Positions 1 to 10,318 of a stretch of DNA of 64,000 nt are shown in pieces. The translations under genes and the position numbers were made by a program. Source of the stretch: Saccharum officinarum (lineage: Eukaryota > Streptophyta > Magnoliopsida > Poales > Poaceae); NCBI GenBank assembly GCA_020631735.1, contig CM036159.1, positions 97,704,701-97,768,700 on the forward strand. Direction: 5' to 3'. The notes beneath the pieces were generated by a model. The model had not been told where the DNA came from. It did not search any database and saw only the letters and a program-made list of their open reading frames with translations. Position 1 is the first letter of the stretch. Each line of letters opens with the position of its first letter.

Positions 1-214
1 GCCAGGGCCTTTGACTCATAGTCACATCGTTGGGGAACCCCATGGGTCCTGCATCGACAATGATGTTGCTCTTCATCTCCAAAGATCAATCAATAATAGG
101 TGCTGAATCATCCGAAGATGCATCGGCGGCTGCAGGAACCGAGAAAGTCAGCTTAGCCAACTGGAAGTCGGCTAGGCCAACTTGGGCACTAGCCGGCACA
201 ACAGTAGCAGGGGC

Positions 215-328
215 AGTTGGCCTGGATGACTGGGAAGTCGGCCTAGCCGACTCAAGGCAGGCGGCAGAGGCAGTGGCCCTGGACGACTAAGAAGTCGGCC
301 TAGCCGACTCAGAGCATGCAGCAATCGG
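215..328 (-). repeat. 57-bp direct duplication in gag tail
   Basis: Two adjacent copies, starting near 215 and 272, share the core AAGTCGGCCTAGCCGACTCA. The 57-base period equals 19 codons. In the minus-strand frame both encode a Ser/Ala/Arg/Pro-rich unit of the form ESARPTSxSSR, so the expansion kept the gag reading frame. Confidence 0.7.
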
Positions 329-991
329 CTCAACCAATTTTAAGCTGGAAGGCAGCCCTCCTTTGTTGTTTGTAGAGGCTTCATCTACATCAATGATGCA
401 GTAATCACTAGATAAATGTATAACCCCTTTAGCTCCTGAAAAATCAAGTCTAGCTAGTTTTTTGTGTTTTTCATGCTTTTCTGTAGCAAGACTTATTTTT
501 GAGATGTAATTGATTCAGAAAGGATACTGTGTTGTTCGGCTTTTGTAGCTGAACCTTGGCTTACATCCGAGTCAATTCTTTCTTTCATGCCCACTAGCAA
601 TCCTTTTTTAGCCGATGACTCAACTGTGATCGGCCTTTTCTCATTGGTCTTTCCAAAATATTTATAGAATTGCTCCTCTAATTGAAACCATGAACCGACA
701 GTGCACCGGGGCAAAGATAAACCATGCAAAGGCAATACCAGTAAGAGATAAAGGAAAATTACGTATTCTCATATAGTCTTCTTTACCGGCAAAACCCAGT
801 TGTGAGAGATATATATTAATGTGTTCCACAGCAGTCTTATTATCTTCACCACTAAATTCATAAAAATCGGGTATCCACCAACCATTAGTAGTTTTCAAAT
901 AATCAATGGTTAATGAGTACGGTCTATGATAAGTGGGCACCTTCCATTTAGAGGAGTCATATGGATTTCTAGTATGAGCTAAATCTTCATC

Positions 992-1302
992 GATTCAGCT
1001 TGATTTGAGAGCAACATATAAAGACGAATCACGAGTTTTAGCACTCGAATGCCTTGCTGAAATTTCACTGATTCGACTATTATCATAAGCCAAATATGAA
1101 GCCAAATTGTGGGCATTGATCTTTGCATAAGGTGCTGAGTTTTCAATGATTCAGCTATGGTTACTAGTAACACGTGAAGCCGAATCATGAGTATTAGCAC
1201 TTAAATACCTTACTAAAGTTTCATTAATTCGGCTCGAGTTAGGAGTAACATGTGAAGTCGAATTATGAATAGGAGCATTGGTATTTGGTGCTGAATTTTG
1301 AG
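992..1302 (-). repeat. 78-bp tandem repeat, four diverged units, in gag N-terminus
   Basis: Units begin near 992, 1070, 1148 and 1225 with GATTCAGCT, GATTCGACT, GATTCAGCT and AATTCGGCT. The spacing of 77-78 bases is 26 codons. In one minus-strand frame all units align as a Ser/Asn/Ala-rich repeat. Two units have TGA where the others have an arginine codon. Confidence 0.7.
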
Positions 1303-1797
1303 AGCAATTGGCTAAATAATTAGCATTGCATAGCCAATTCTCTCAGTCATGGGCATGTCATGTGGTGAAACCATATATTGTGAACTTATAGCCGATAAAC
1401 AAGGATTTACATGTTGTATGTTGCTAGTAGCATCAAAATTTGAAGAATTTACAATAGGCATCGGCTCTTAACCATAATATTCATGATTATGATGCATATA
1501 TGATGAGGAGCATTATCAAAAGTATTAGCTGATGCAACATATCTAGTATGATTATGACTAGCAATATCAACATGAGAGTTCATAGAACTTGCAAAATAAT
1601 TATTAGAATCATAAGATGCATTTGCAAGTTGTACCTTGAGGTAATTGTAGTAGTTTTGTGATGCAACACCTTGGTACTCCATAATTTACAACTTGACCGC
1701 ATTATTGAATTTTTCAATAACCAGCACAACACCTTGCAAAATAGCAAACGAAATCACGAGGGGTCAAAACCAGATGCGATTGGCCTTTTGAGCCAGA

Positions 1798-2783
1798 TGT
1801 AACGGTAATAGCGAGCTTAAAAAGATAGATCAGTGAGAAATAAGGCTAGGGCAAGAAGAATCGGCTACAAAGTAGAGCCGAATCAAATTCTTCTCCAGCG
1901 GAGTCATCAAAAAGTGTGTGGACGTCAGAGGTGGTCCGAATCATACACCAGCAAGGGCCTTGAATGTCTGGGCCGCCACGGACCAAAGAACACAGTGAGG
2001 AGGTCACTCTTTTGCGGTGAAGAACGAAGAGGTTTACAAGCAAACCACCAAAGGATAATCAACGTGCTTACGTGACGAAGAACCGGCTAGTTTTCAGACA
2101 AACTAGCAAAGAAACCGTCGAAGCTCTCGTTCGGGAGGGACCCCGTTAGGGCAAGGACGTTGCCGGGTTGCCCTAGGTCGGCCAGAAAGCCTAGGGCGCC
2201 ATTCTTGGTTGTCAGATCAAGGGATGAATAGCATAGGGGTTGGAGAAGAGGGCAAAAGGGTTGAAGTAGAGGTAGTAGATTGATTTGTTTGATGATTGAA
2301 TAAATGAGAACTCAATCAGCCATGATCCTCTCATATATAGAGAGGGGGATGGTCTTATCCCAATAGCAAACATCTTCAAGCCTTATTTTCTAAGTTTCCC
2401 ACAAGTTTGGAATAATTCGGATCAGAATCCAGAAGGCTAGATCCGAACACGCCTTTTTATTAGGTCTGCCGGAAGTCTCGACTTGGGTCGGAAGTCCCAA
2501 CATGGGTCAGAAGTCCCGACTTGGTTCAGAAGTCTCGATCGTCGAAAATCCCGACTTGGGTTGGAAGTCCCGACAATCAGAATTCCCGACTTGGGTCGAC
2601 CATCGAAAGTCCTGACAACGGAGCATTTTTTCGAGGGCATGACTCCTTCATCTGGACTCCGAATTAGACGCTTCATACATGTTTTTTGACCATCTCAACG
2701 AGAGGGACGCAATGGTGAAGTCCATTTCATATTTTGACAACTTTACAAAATGGACATTTTTTAGTGTCAATAGAAAGATTACA
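1798..2783 (-). mobile_element. Putative 5' LTR of the Ty3/gypsy element
   Basis: The block starts TGTAACGG and ends GATTACA on the plus strand, giving the short inverted ends TGTAA/TTACA expected of an LTR. A TATA-like TATATATGAGAGG on the minus strand (about 2332-2345) fits minus-strand transcription into the adjoining gag. No second LTR is in the window, so the ends are inferred from the TG/CA rule and gag position only. I did not recognise a standard primer-binding site next to 1797. A related sequence occurs at 45864-46312. Confidence 0.5.
2475..2600. repeat. Short degenerate tandem repeats inside the LTR
   Basis: Units of about 19-20 bases of the form CGACTTGGGTCGGAAGTCC recur five to six times with substitutions. 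They lie upstream of the TATA-like box on the minus strand, where LTR enhancer repeats often occur. Confidence 0.6.
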
Positions 2784-5275
2784 CAGGGAAACCAAATAAA
2801 ATATAAAAAATATAAAAAAAATCAAATAATTGTTTGAGTAATTCTAGCCATTCTCATTTATGAACAATCAGTTTACACCAATTGAACATAGAATTTACTC
2901 CCGAATAGGAATAGTAAACTATATTCTAATAAGATGTAATCTGCAACTAGACGGCGGCCATCCCTTCCCATCCTTCTCTTTCCTCCGGAGGAACTAGCGG
3001 CATGCAAGCATGGATGCATGGCAGCATGGCAGGGCCCAGTGGCTTCTATTTTTCGAAACCTGGCGACATGCATGCAGGGGGTGAGGTGGGCAGCATTTTC
3101 AGCATCTATGCCCGGGCGGTTTCAAGGGGCGGCATGGTCTCCAACACGGCCTACAGAGTCCAGAGAGATGCGCATGTACCGGGCAACACGCTAGACTCCA
3201 CTCACCGCATGTACTGGGGCAACACGCTAGACTCCACTCACGCCTAGGCGTTGGGATGCGTGACGAATAGACGCACAGGATCAGAACGACCAAGATCTAA
3301 CGGCCGAAAAATCGAGTGCGGGCAGGCTAAAAATCACTCGGGAGCCATATAGATTAATCGTCTCTTTAGGAGCACTAACAAACTAATTGCAGACATATTC
3401 ACCAATTTTGACACGAGTGATGTTCGAAGCAACGGCTACAAATCTCTTCATATCGAACCGAGAGTCCAAGCACGAGCACCCAATTAAGCCACGTCGTCCG
3501 TTAACCAGACTGTACGATGCGGGTTCGATCAGGCCTATCACCCATCAACCCGCAAAGCCGGCCACTCACGAATTATCGTGAACCCGGCCGAGAGTTCCTC
3601 ATCCCTCCACCTCGCCGTCCTATGGTCTTCGCTTGCCGCACCGCCCGCAAGAAGAACCAATGCCCCGACCTGCCCCTAGACCTCAAACAGCGAGGCTCAT
3701 CAGCCTTCTTCTTCCTTAGGCAGCCCCTCCTCAAGTACTCCTGCTCAGATTTGTTTCTCAAATGTCGTCAGCACCATACTTACCTCTCAACTCTCTGCTC
3801 TTGATGGTCTTCAGGTGCCAATCTCAAGCTCTAAGCAGATGCTGCCAACTCCCTTGGGGTGAGATAAGCCATATATTATTGCTTTATCTCAAATATAAGG
3901 ATTTAAAAACAATAAAAAAGTAGCACTGTCTTATCACGAAGATATATATGAACTGTAGGACTTGATCGATCATGCCTAGCACCAACCTTTGATATCTATC
4001 TACTTTGTAATGATTTTTTTGTCAAATGATATTATTTTAATAAGTAATTGCAAATCTATATGGTTTTATGAAAAATTTGCAAGAATAAATGTCTACCGGC
4101 ACTTCGAAAGCCGATTGGACACTTATTGGCTATTGGTCAGTGGGCATATCGGCGCCTTGGAGGCCGATTAGTTGGAAAAAAAATTATGTGCATACTGTAT
4201 CTCTGCGCCATGCATATATGGCGTGGATGCCTGACACGTGTCGGACTTCAACGATCCATCGCTAGCCAAGGAGTGGTCATCTGTTAAAAATAGAATTGGC
4301 TCCAGGCTCGTTCACGCAGCCATGCCCATCTCCCCCGTGCCCACATGCACCATAAAAACGAACGCGTGTTAAACATACACGTATGTATGCATGGTGCAAC
4401 TGTAGATACAGTTCCATATATTTTTTTCGATTAGTTGCGCCACGTAAATCTAAGAATGGCCACGTCAAAGTTTTCTGTGCCAACAGGCATATCGGCATCC
4501 CAAGGGCCGACCGGACATCGAACAGCCCTCTCGGCCTTCTTGTAGCCCATAAGCCTCAGGCTCGGCCACAGCAGGTACTCAAGGGTCCGGTCATTCCTTC
4601 GATCCCATTTACATTTACAACGTTGGTTTATTTCTTTACCTTTGCATTTACATTTACCAGTGCGACTATTGCATGTGCTTTTCGCATTTAGATGCCTCCG
4701 TTGGAATCCAGCAAAGAGACGGCAGTTGAGTACCTGGACATCGGGTCACGCACATTTACCCCTACGAATGTATGCATACAAGCCTAAGGTGCTATTAAGG
4801 CTCTTGTAACCAATAGTCACGGCCCTTTTGCGGACATCGAGTATTTCAAATTCCGAGAATTTGTTTCCAATAAAATTTGAATATGGATATATGTATTCAT
4901 ATTCATATTAATATTCATTTTATGATATAGTGGTAGATTTAAAACATTGCAAACGAATAATGACTATTGCTATAAAAACTAATATTTTAAAAAGAATATG
5001 TCATAAAATAAAATGTTAGTAACTTGCGTTTTAGTGCAGAGCGACTCGTCACTGCAGCCACGCTAAATAAATTGGCGTGACTAACTAACCATGCTAGCGC
5101 ATCCAGACAACGCTTTGTCCAGGAGTAGTGGAGTTGACGAAGTCCTAGGCTGAGCGAAAGGATCGAGAGGGCAGCTCGGATAGATGGCGATCTACTGTGG
5201 CGTCAGAGTCCTCGTGGCGGGATCAAGGGCTGCCCGTCGAGTTGGTTGCGAACCGATCGTGTCCACCTACGTTCG
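2784..5275. other. Intergenic, no recognisable gene
   Basis: Mixed composition with AT-rich stretches (2790-2860, 3870-4080, 4860-5030). Open frames near 3387-3804 and 4383-4691 are short, match no family I recognise and have no gene-like context. Nothing supported beyond the repeat at 3181-3241. Confidence 0.6.
3181..3241. repeat. 36-bp period direct repeat, two copies
   Basis: A 25-base unit beginning GGGCAACACGCTAGACTCCA occurs at 3181 and again at 3217, identical in both copies, separated by 11 bases. Confidence 0.9.
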
Positions 5276-5418
5276 GGTGATCGTATTTTTTATATTTATT
5301 TTAGGATTTAACGTTGATGTTACTTTCAATGGTAGGTGACGTTCACGTCGACAGTGGGGCGCCTGTGGTGATTTCGGAATCTCGAGACCGGGTTTGCGCA
5401 CGTACCGTGTAATTCTCA
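5276..5418 (+). mobile_element. LINE-like 3' tail remnant
   Basis: This stretch (GGATTTAACGTTGATGTTAC, then GTAGGTGACGTTCACG, then GGCGCCTGTGGTGATTTCGG) matches in order a second sequence at 25968-26201. Such tails are common in grass genomes and typically end in poly-A, as the second copy does, suggesting a non-LTR retrotransposon 3' end. No coding part remains. Confidence 0.45.
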
Positions 5419-6935
5419 AAATAGGTTGTGTTTGATTTTTTTCTTAGCATCTACTTAGAAATTCATAATTTTTTAGTTCTTTAGATATTTTTACTTAATA
5501 TAAAAAAGAAATTCTAAAAACCAAAATATTGTAGCTGAGTGGATGAACGCAGCTAGCCAGCTGGCTGTTGCAGCACAGTGAACAATGTGGGGAGTCCAAT
5601 CTATGCAGGCTATCGGCTAATGGAGAGCCGATTGGGCTAATCGGCTACAGTACAGCCGACAGGACTTTAGTCGGCTAGGCTGGACTCTGCACTATGGGTT
5701 TCATGTGCCGCGTAGGCTGTCGGTAATTAAATAGCCGGCAGGGACTCTGTCAGCCACTAGGTAGGCAATAGGATGCTAGTTTTGCAATTTTGTAAAATGA
5801 ACACCCAGATTTGCAATTATTTATTAAAATAATATTATATGAAAAAATCCTTTGTAATTACCCATTATTTATTTTTATAACACCTTTTGTTCATATTTCT
5901 CTTTTCAGTTTACATGGGCTTGTGAATCTCTATAATTAGTTAATTACTAATCTCGGTTCATTTCTTACAAATATTTGCCCAACAGTTTAACTGAAGCAAT
6001 CAGATTAAATATTCTATGCTATCAGATTAACAGTCTTTGAGTTCTAGTGAAGAAAGAGAAAACTGTTTCATGGAGAAACCAAAACGGTTCACTTTGCTCC
6101 AACTATGTTTGGAACTAATTCATAGAGGCCGGACTAATGAATCCATTACCATTATCTAAAAAAAATGTTTGGAACTAATTCTTGTGATTCCGAGCAGAAA
6201 TGAAAATGCTCCACTCATCCAAACGCACAGCCCTCAGAGGGTGCGGCGGGTGCGCCTCTGGCCCAGCCCAGAAGTGGGCCCAAACCCCAGCATACAAAAC
6301 CTTCCATAGCCCATTAGCAAATACGGCCCTCAGGCCTTGCTAGCAGCCGGCGCCCTAGCCAGCCCAAGCAGCAAGGTGAGCCGTCTGTCGTGGAACTTCC
6401 GTCTGTATCGCGCGATTGGTCAATTGTGTTGCCCGCCGGTTCAGTTGGCTGATGCGACACTGATGGAGAGTGGAGACAGAGTCCCTCACACCTCGCCAAG
6501 GCCCAGATCACGCCTACTACTCGCTGATCGCGGCAACGCCGTCGCCCACTCGCCATGTCGCTGACTCCGTGACTCGCCATCTACCCATCTCGCCGACGGA
6601 CTACAGGGACCGACGGAGGGAGTAGTATATACCGGTCCCTCTGGTTTCCGATCCTTCTTTGCGCCTTTTCCTGTGAACATATGAGTATGTGACGCATTTT
6701 GTCAGCCAAATAACTTCATTCCTGGTTTGTCCAATCAGCACAAGGCTGTTTCACAATATATATATTTTTTTTTGAAACTGGTCACAGAAATCCGGATGCC
6801 GACAGGTCAAAACACACATGCATCTCCTGCCTGTTCTCCAACAAACATTTTTTTCTTTGAGGAATCCAGCAAGCATTTCATCTCACTAATCACAGCGGAC
6901 ATTTGTGTAGTGTTGTGCCGTTGCCGCTGTCCGTG
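5419..6935. other. Intergenic upstream of RPS28
   Basis: Contains AT-rich DNA and, at 5600-5760, several short copies of the motif ATCGGCTA/AGCCGATT. The end ACGGAGGGAGTAGTA near 6613 resembles a Stowaway MITE terminus, but I could not find its partner. Open frames at 6314-6680 overlap on both strands and are not convincing genes. Confidence 0.5.
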
Positions 6936-7139
6936 TGGGCCTCTGCCCGCTCACGGCCCAGTCTTTCGTTTGCTGCAACGGGCCGTCATCAACGCTCCAC
7001 CGCTCGGCCCGGCCCACTCTTGAGAACCCACACACCTCCACCATGCGGGCGGTCTAGCCCAACGCGAGGGTCCACGGCGGTATCGACTCAACCGCCACCC
7101 TCTCCTGCTATAAAACGAACCAACGCAGGCCTAGGGTTT
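6936..7139 (+). promoter_or_regulatory. RPS28 core promoter: site II motifs, TATA box, telo-box
   Basis: Three TGGGCC/GGCCCA elements (6936-6941, 6955-6960, 7011-7016), a TATA box TATAAAA (7109-7115) and a telo-box TAGGGTTT (7132-7139) lie in the usual order. Site II motifs plus a telo-box at the start site are typical of plant ribosomal-protein promoters and tie transcription to growth. Transcription probably starts at about 7135-7145, which is inference from TATA spacing. Confidence 0.75.
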
Positions 7140-7457
7140 CCTTCCTCATCGAGTGTTCTCCTCGCGCCGCCGCCGCCGCCCCAGTTCGCTTCGTGTGACC
7201 GAGAGCTCGTCGGCCTCCGTCCACGCGAGAAGCGAGAGGTTCGATTCTCCATTCATCCCAGCGATGCGCCGTAGCCCGTAGCTGTAGATTTTATGCTGCG
7301 TCGCGCGTTTCTTTATTGCTATATGGTACATGTTTCCTGTTTGCAAGCCTTGATTAATGTATGAGCGTTCCGAATCCCCTGGTTTTAGGCGCTTGTTCTG
7401 GTAACACGGATATTACGCTAAGGATGAACATAGTACGACTGATTTGTTGATTGTGTA

Positions 7458-7912
7458 TGTTGGATGCTGTGTGACTATGAATCTGGTGTTGTTGTTTGGG
7501 CGTCTTCCTTATTGATGTGATACGTAGAGACTTTGTGGTACAACCTTGAAGGGTCTCCTAGGTTTTGATGTCCTCCGTGAATGAAGTTGATCTGTATGTA
7601 CTACTATTTAAACATCATGAAGAACACATTTGTTAGCGCTGTTCTAGAATAATATGAATCGTTTCAAAAAAAATAATATGAATTTAAAGTGTTGTAGATT
7701 TAAACATGGATGTTTTGGGCATAGTAGCACAGGATTTCTTCGTTTAATATGGTGGATGTTGTGCAGCTACGAATCTGGTGGTCGTGTGGGGTTCTTGATT
7801 TTTGCTGTGATCCTCCTTAGTGGTACAATCGTAAAGGTCCTTCAGTGAAAGCTGGGTAGAAGCATCATGAAGAACACTTATTTCTTAGCTCAGTGATTCG
7901 ACAATAATGCTT
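7458..7912 (+). repeat. Diverged direct duplication inside the RPS28 intron
   Basis: About 7458-7650 and 7746-7912 align as diverged copies. Shared landmarks in order are GGATG(C/T)TGTG, CTATGAATCTGGTG versus CTACGAATCTGGTG, TGGTACAA, AAGGGTC versus AAGGTCC, and CATCATGAAGAACAC. Neither copy codes for anything recognisable. Confidence 0.6.
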
Positions 7913-7951
7913 GACTGTGCTCGATAACCTAGCAAAAGAAACATAATTGCG

Positions 7952-8141
7952 GAACTTCTCAAATGCAAGGTCATTGTGATCATTTTGGAATTGTGCCGGA
8001 GCAACCATTCTTTTTGAACCTCTCAAATGCAAGGTAGTATTGATAATTTGGTATTGTGCTGCAGCAAGCATTCTTTGAGAACCTATTGAATCCAAGGTGA
8101 TATTAATATGTTGGAATTGTTCCAGAGGACACATGTGAACT
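7952..8141 (+). repeat. Three 63-64-bp tandem repeats inside the RPS28 intron
   Basis: Units start near 7952, 8016 and 8079 with GAACTTCTCAAATGCAAGGT, GAACCTCTCAAATGCAAGGT and GAACCTATTGAATCCAAGGT. Each is followed by an AT-rich stretch and TTGGAATTGT or TTGGTATTGT. The array ends about 185 bases before the acceptor site. Confidence 0.8.
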
Positions 8142-8326
8142 ATACTTGCATACCGCAAACACAATGTGCTGGATACCAAATAGGTCTTGCTGTGTTCATG
8201 TTTTGCTTTTGTACATGTAATGCTGTTAATTTGTTTGTCAGTTTCTCTTTACCTATCTGCAGTTTAAATGAACTATAAGCATATGATTCACCTTGATAAC
8301 TGACAAATGCTTTCTATCTGTGCAGC

Positions 8327-8524
8327 ATGGACACCCAGGTGAAGCTTGCTGTTGTGGTGAAGGTGATGGGCAGGACCGGCTCCAGGGGTCAGGTGACCCA
8401 GGTCAGAGTGAAGTTCTTGGATGACCAGAACCGTCTCATCATGAGGAATGTCAAGGGCCCGGTTCGTGAGGGTGACATCCTCACCCTTCTTGAGTCTGAG
8501 AGGGAGGCCAGGAGGCTGCGCTGA
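8327..8524 (+). CDS. RPS28: 40S ribosomal protein S28 (eS28)
   Basis: An intact 65-codon frame gives a small basic protein of the eS28 family: it starts [20 protein letters not shown] and ends with the conserved acidic-to-basic tail [12 protein letters not shown]. Sixty-five residues is the normal plant length, with no stop or missing part. eS28 has an OB-like beta-barrel fold and sits on the head of the cytosolic small ribosomal subunit near the mRNA exit region; that is family knowledge. The start is the first ATG after the 5'-UTR intron and matches the family N-terminus. The coding stretch is rich in G/C at third positions, typical of highly expressed grass genes. Upstream site II and telo-box motifs fit ribosomal-protein regulation. 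It is the only intact host gene I find here. Confidence 0.97.
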   Translation: MDTQVKLAVVVKVMGRTGSRGQVTQVRVKFLDDQNRLIMRNVKGPVREGDILTLLESEREARRLR

Positions 8525-8760
8525 AGCCCTGGCGGGCTTGGTGGTTCTTGTATGGTCTTGGATGTCATCGAATTTGTGCTGTTTGTTGAACTTGGTGTGA
8601 CCCTTAGAACACCTGCCTTGAGAGTAGTAAGCCTGGTGATAAGATTGCAGTTACGTTTGTTTAATGATCCTGGTCGAAAGTGCACTTGTTATGCTGAGAC
8701 ATGGTTATGCTTTGGTATATTAGCTCAATCTATGCATGCATTGAATACTAGCTGAATCTC
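8525..8760 (+). other. RPS28 3'-UTR, approximate
   Basis: T/G-rich sequence after the TGA. No canonical AATAAA is visible; TTAATGATCC (8659) and GAATACTAGC (8742) are only weak candidates for polyadenylation signals, so the end is a guess. Confidence 0.4.
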
Positions 8761-8879
8761 AAGGTTTTGTTCTGTGGTATGGTCGTCTATGTGGTTTTGT
8801 CATAGTTGATGTTGGTTGGATCGCTTTATCTGTATGTCTGACCATGTTTTTATATGTATGGTTTGGGAAAAACAACGGT

Positions 8880-9030
8880 TTTTGGTTTTTCTCAAATTTT
8901 TTCACCGGCATTGATCGAATGTGTTTGTTGGAACTTTTTGGTTTTCCTCTAGTTTTGGCAACCGGCATTGATTGAATGTGTGTTTATCTAAACTGTTTTG
9001 TTTTCCTCAAATTTGGCACCGGCATGTAAC
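8880..9030. repeat. Three imperfect 57-bp tandem repeats downstream of RPS28
   Basis: The core TTTTCCTCAAATTTGGCACCGGCA, here shortened, recurs with changes, its CACCGGCA or ACCGGCA block falling at about 8903, 8961 and 9017. The first two units continue TTGAT(C/T)GAATGTGT; the third continues TGTAACC. Confidence 0.75.
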
Positions 9031-9789
9031 CTTGTGAACTTGCGTGGCAAACAAATGAAACCTTGCGGACAAATTTTGGTTTTCCTTGTTTCAGTGCTTA
9101 CACGAGAGCTTTTTCAAAAAATCAATTGAAAAGCCTTACAAGTCAAACATCTCATGAAACCTTCGGGCTTTTAATCCAAACAAGCGAGCTCAATGCACAG
9201 GGCTCGTTGGCCCGCTCAAATCGCGTGGCGTCTACTCGGGTTCCTTGACACTGTTCCACGGCGGCGTGGTTTCATGTCCTCTTGTACGCCACGACACACA
9301 ACGGCGGCTTGGACCTCGCCAGCCGCAAGTCATTCCGTTCGCCCGAATCTTCGTTTCTGGATTGTTTCCGATCGGATGGCGGTGTCCGCGCCGGAGAGCC
9401 GATCGGCCTCTGAACAATCGATCAGTGCGGGGTGCTTGGCTTATGGCTAGAAGCTCTTCACCTCTTTGCTCCGGAGACAGCCGGACGGAAGCCGGGAAGC
9501 GCAAAGGCCGTACCTCTCCTCCGGCGACATCACATTCCGGAGCTACAGGATCACGGGCGACGGCCTTCTCATCTTTTTGCACAAGCGCGACACCACCGTC
9601 CGCGTGCACACCCTTTCACGCGCGTCGCGTTCGACCTCTGTCTCCCCTCGCCCCGATGTACCACGAAGGTTGGGCGCAACCGGAACTCGCTGCTCGATAC
9701 GAGGGTTCAAAGAGTTGTGTCTGGTTTTAGAGTATCAGCCTTTGCAACTCCAGGTCCCACGGAACACAGACACAGGTTGGATCTTGGAT
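9031..9789 (+). other. GC-rich gene-like stretch, unrecognised
   Basis: From about 9180 to 9780 the sequence is GC-rich with overlapping open frames in all plus frames (for example 9245-9730 and 9466-9807) and no single convincing protein. It may be a fragment of an old gene, because its composition differs from its neighbours. I recognise no domain. It runs directly into the Copia element at 9795, so any former gene is interrupted there. Confidence 0.3.
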
Positions 9790-9794
9790 GCAAC

Positions 9795-10300
9795 TGTTAG
9801 GTTTTGATCTTCCACCATTAGGCCCAACGGCCTTTTGGGCCTTGTTCTCGCGCCCTGGTCGGGGGCGTCCAACCCTACATGGTTGGTGGGCCTCGTCACA
9901 CTGCGCTATATATAGAGGTGGGGGCCGGCCGGCTCTAGGTACGAGGTTGACCCTCAGCCGCCACTCCCCACCGATATTCCCCGATTTCGATCTGAGAAGG
10001 GGCGCAGCCAGTGATGGGAAGCTGCCACCGTCTCCACTGCGCCACCGTCTTCACTGCACCGACTCCCATCTCCACCGAACGTCGCTGCCGGAGCGCAGAT
10101 GGCGTCCACGAACGAGACTCCGACTGCTCCAACCACTACAACCTTTGATGGTTTGCAATACTACTCCATTCCGACCTTTTCCCCTCTCTGACTCGTGGTA
10201 GGTGTATTAGGGTTTTGTTGCATGTGCTGTGAATCAAGATATCGCATTTCTACTGTCTAGTACCCAATCTAATGAACCCTAAGAACTATGAAACTTAACA
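9795..10300 (+). repeat. 5' LTR of the plus-strand Copia element
   Basis: Begins TGTTAGGTTTTGATCTTCCA and ends TATGAAACTTAACA, nearly identical to 21633-22139. A TATA box CTATATATAG lies at 9906-9915. Differences from the 3' LTR are scattered single-base changes such as GGTCGG versus GATCGG. Confidence 0.93.
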
Positions 10301-10301
10301 A

Positions 10302-10318
10302 TGGTACCGAAGCCATGG
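10302..10318 (+). other. Primer-binding site of the Copia element
   Basis: TGGTACCGAAGCCATGG directly follows the 5' LTR. It differs at a few bases from the initiator tRNA-Met complement TGGTATCAGAGCC usual for plant Copia elements. Confidence 0.7.

Larger units (their letters stand above)
1..1682 (-). pseudogene. Ty3/gypsy retrotransposon gag, decayed, cut by window edge
   Basis: Read on the minus strand this resembles the capsid protein of a plant Ty3/gypsy polyprotein. The clearest stretch, about 900 down to 660, carries the conserved gag pattern VPDFxxFSGED...EHIxxYLxQLG...RxFPLSLTGxAFxWF, followed in another frame by WFQLEEQFYKYF, so there is a frameshift near 690-730. The likely start is the ATG at 1682, about 115 bases inside the putative LTR. 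The N-terminal part contains a 26-codon tandem repeat (992-1302) and is broken by frameshifts and by at least two TGA stops where sibling repeat units have CGA. A low-complexity Ser/Ala/Pro/Thr stretch (about 330-180) holds a 19-codon repeat. Protease and reverse transcriptase would lie beyond base 1. The gag assignment is confident; the clade is not. Confidence 0.75.
7140..8326 (+). other. RPS28 5'-UTR exon and 5'-UTR intron
   Basis: Exon 1 is inferred to run from about 7140 to 7238, ending GCGAGAG before a GT donor (7239). The acceptor TGTGCAG ends at 8325, one base before the ATG. The intron is about 1.09 kb, T-rich and AT-rich towards its 3' end, as plant introns are. An intron that ends directly at the start codon is common in plant ribosomal-protein genes. 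The splice sites are read from consensus only. Confidence 0.7.

Noticed and set aside
9232..9807. Candidate gene of 113-161 codons next to the Copia element
   Set aside because: Three plus-strand frames and one minus-strand frame are all open; I recognise no family, so no CDS was called.
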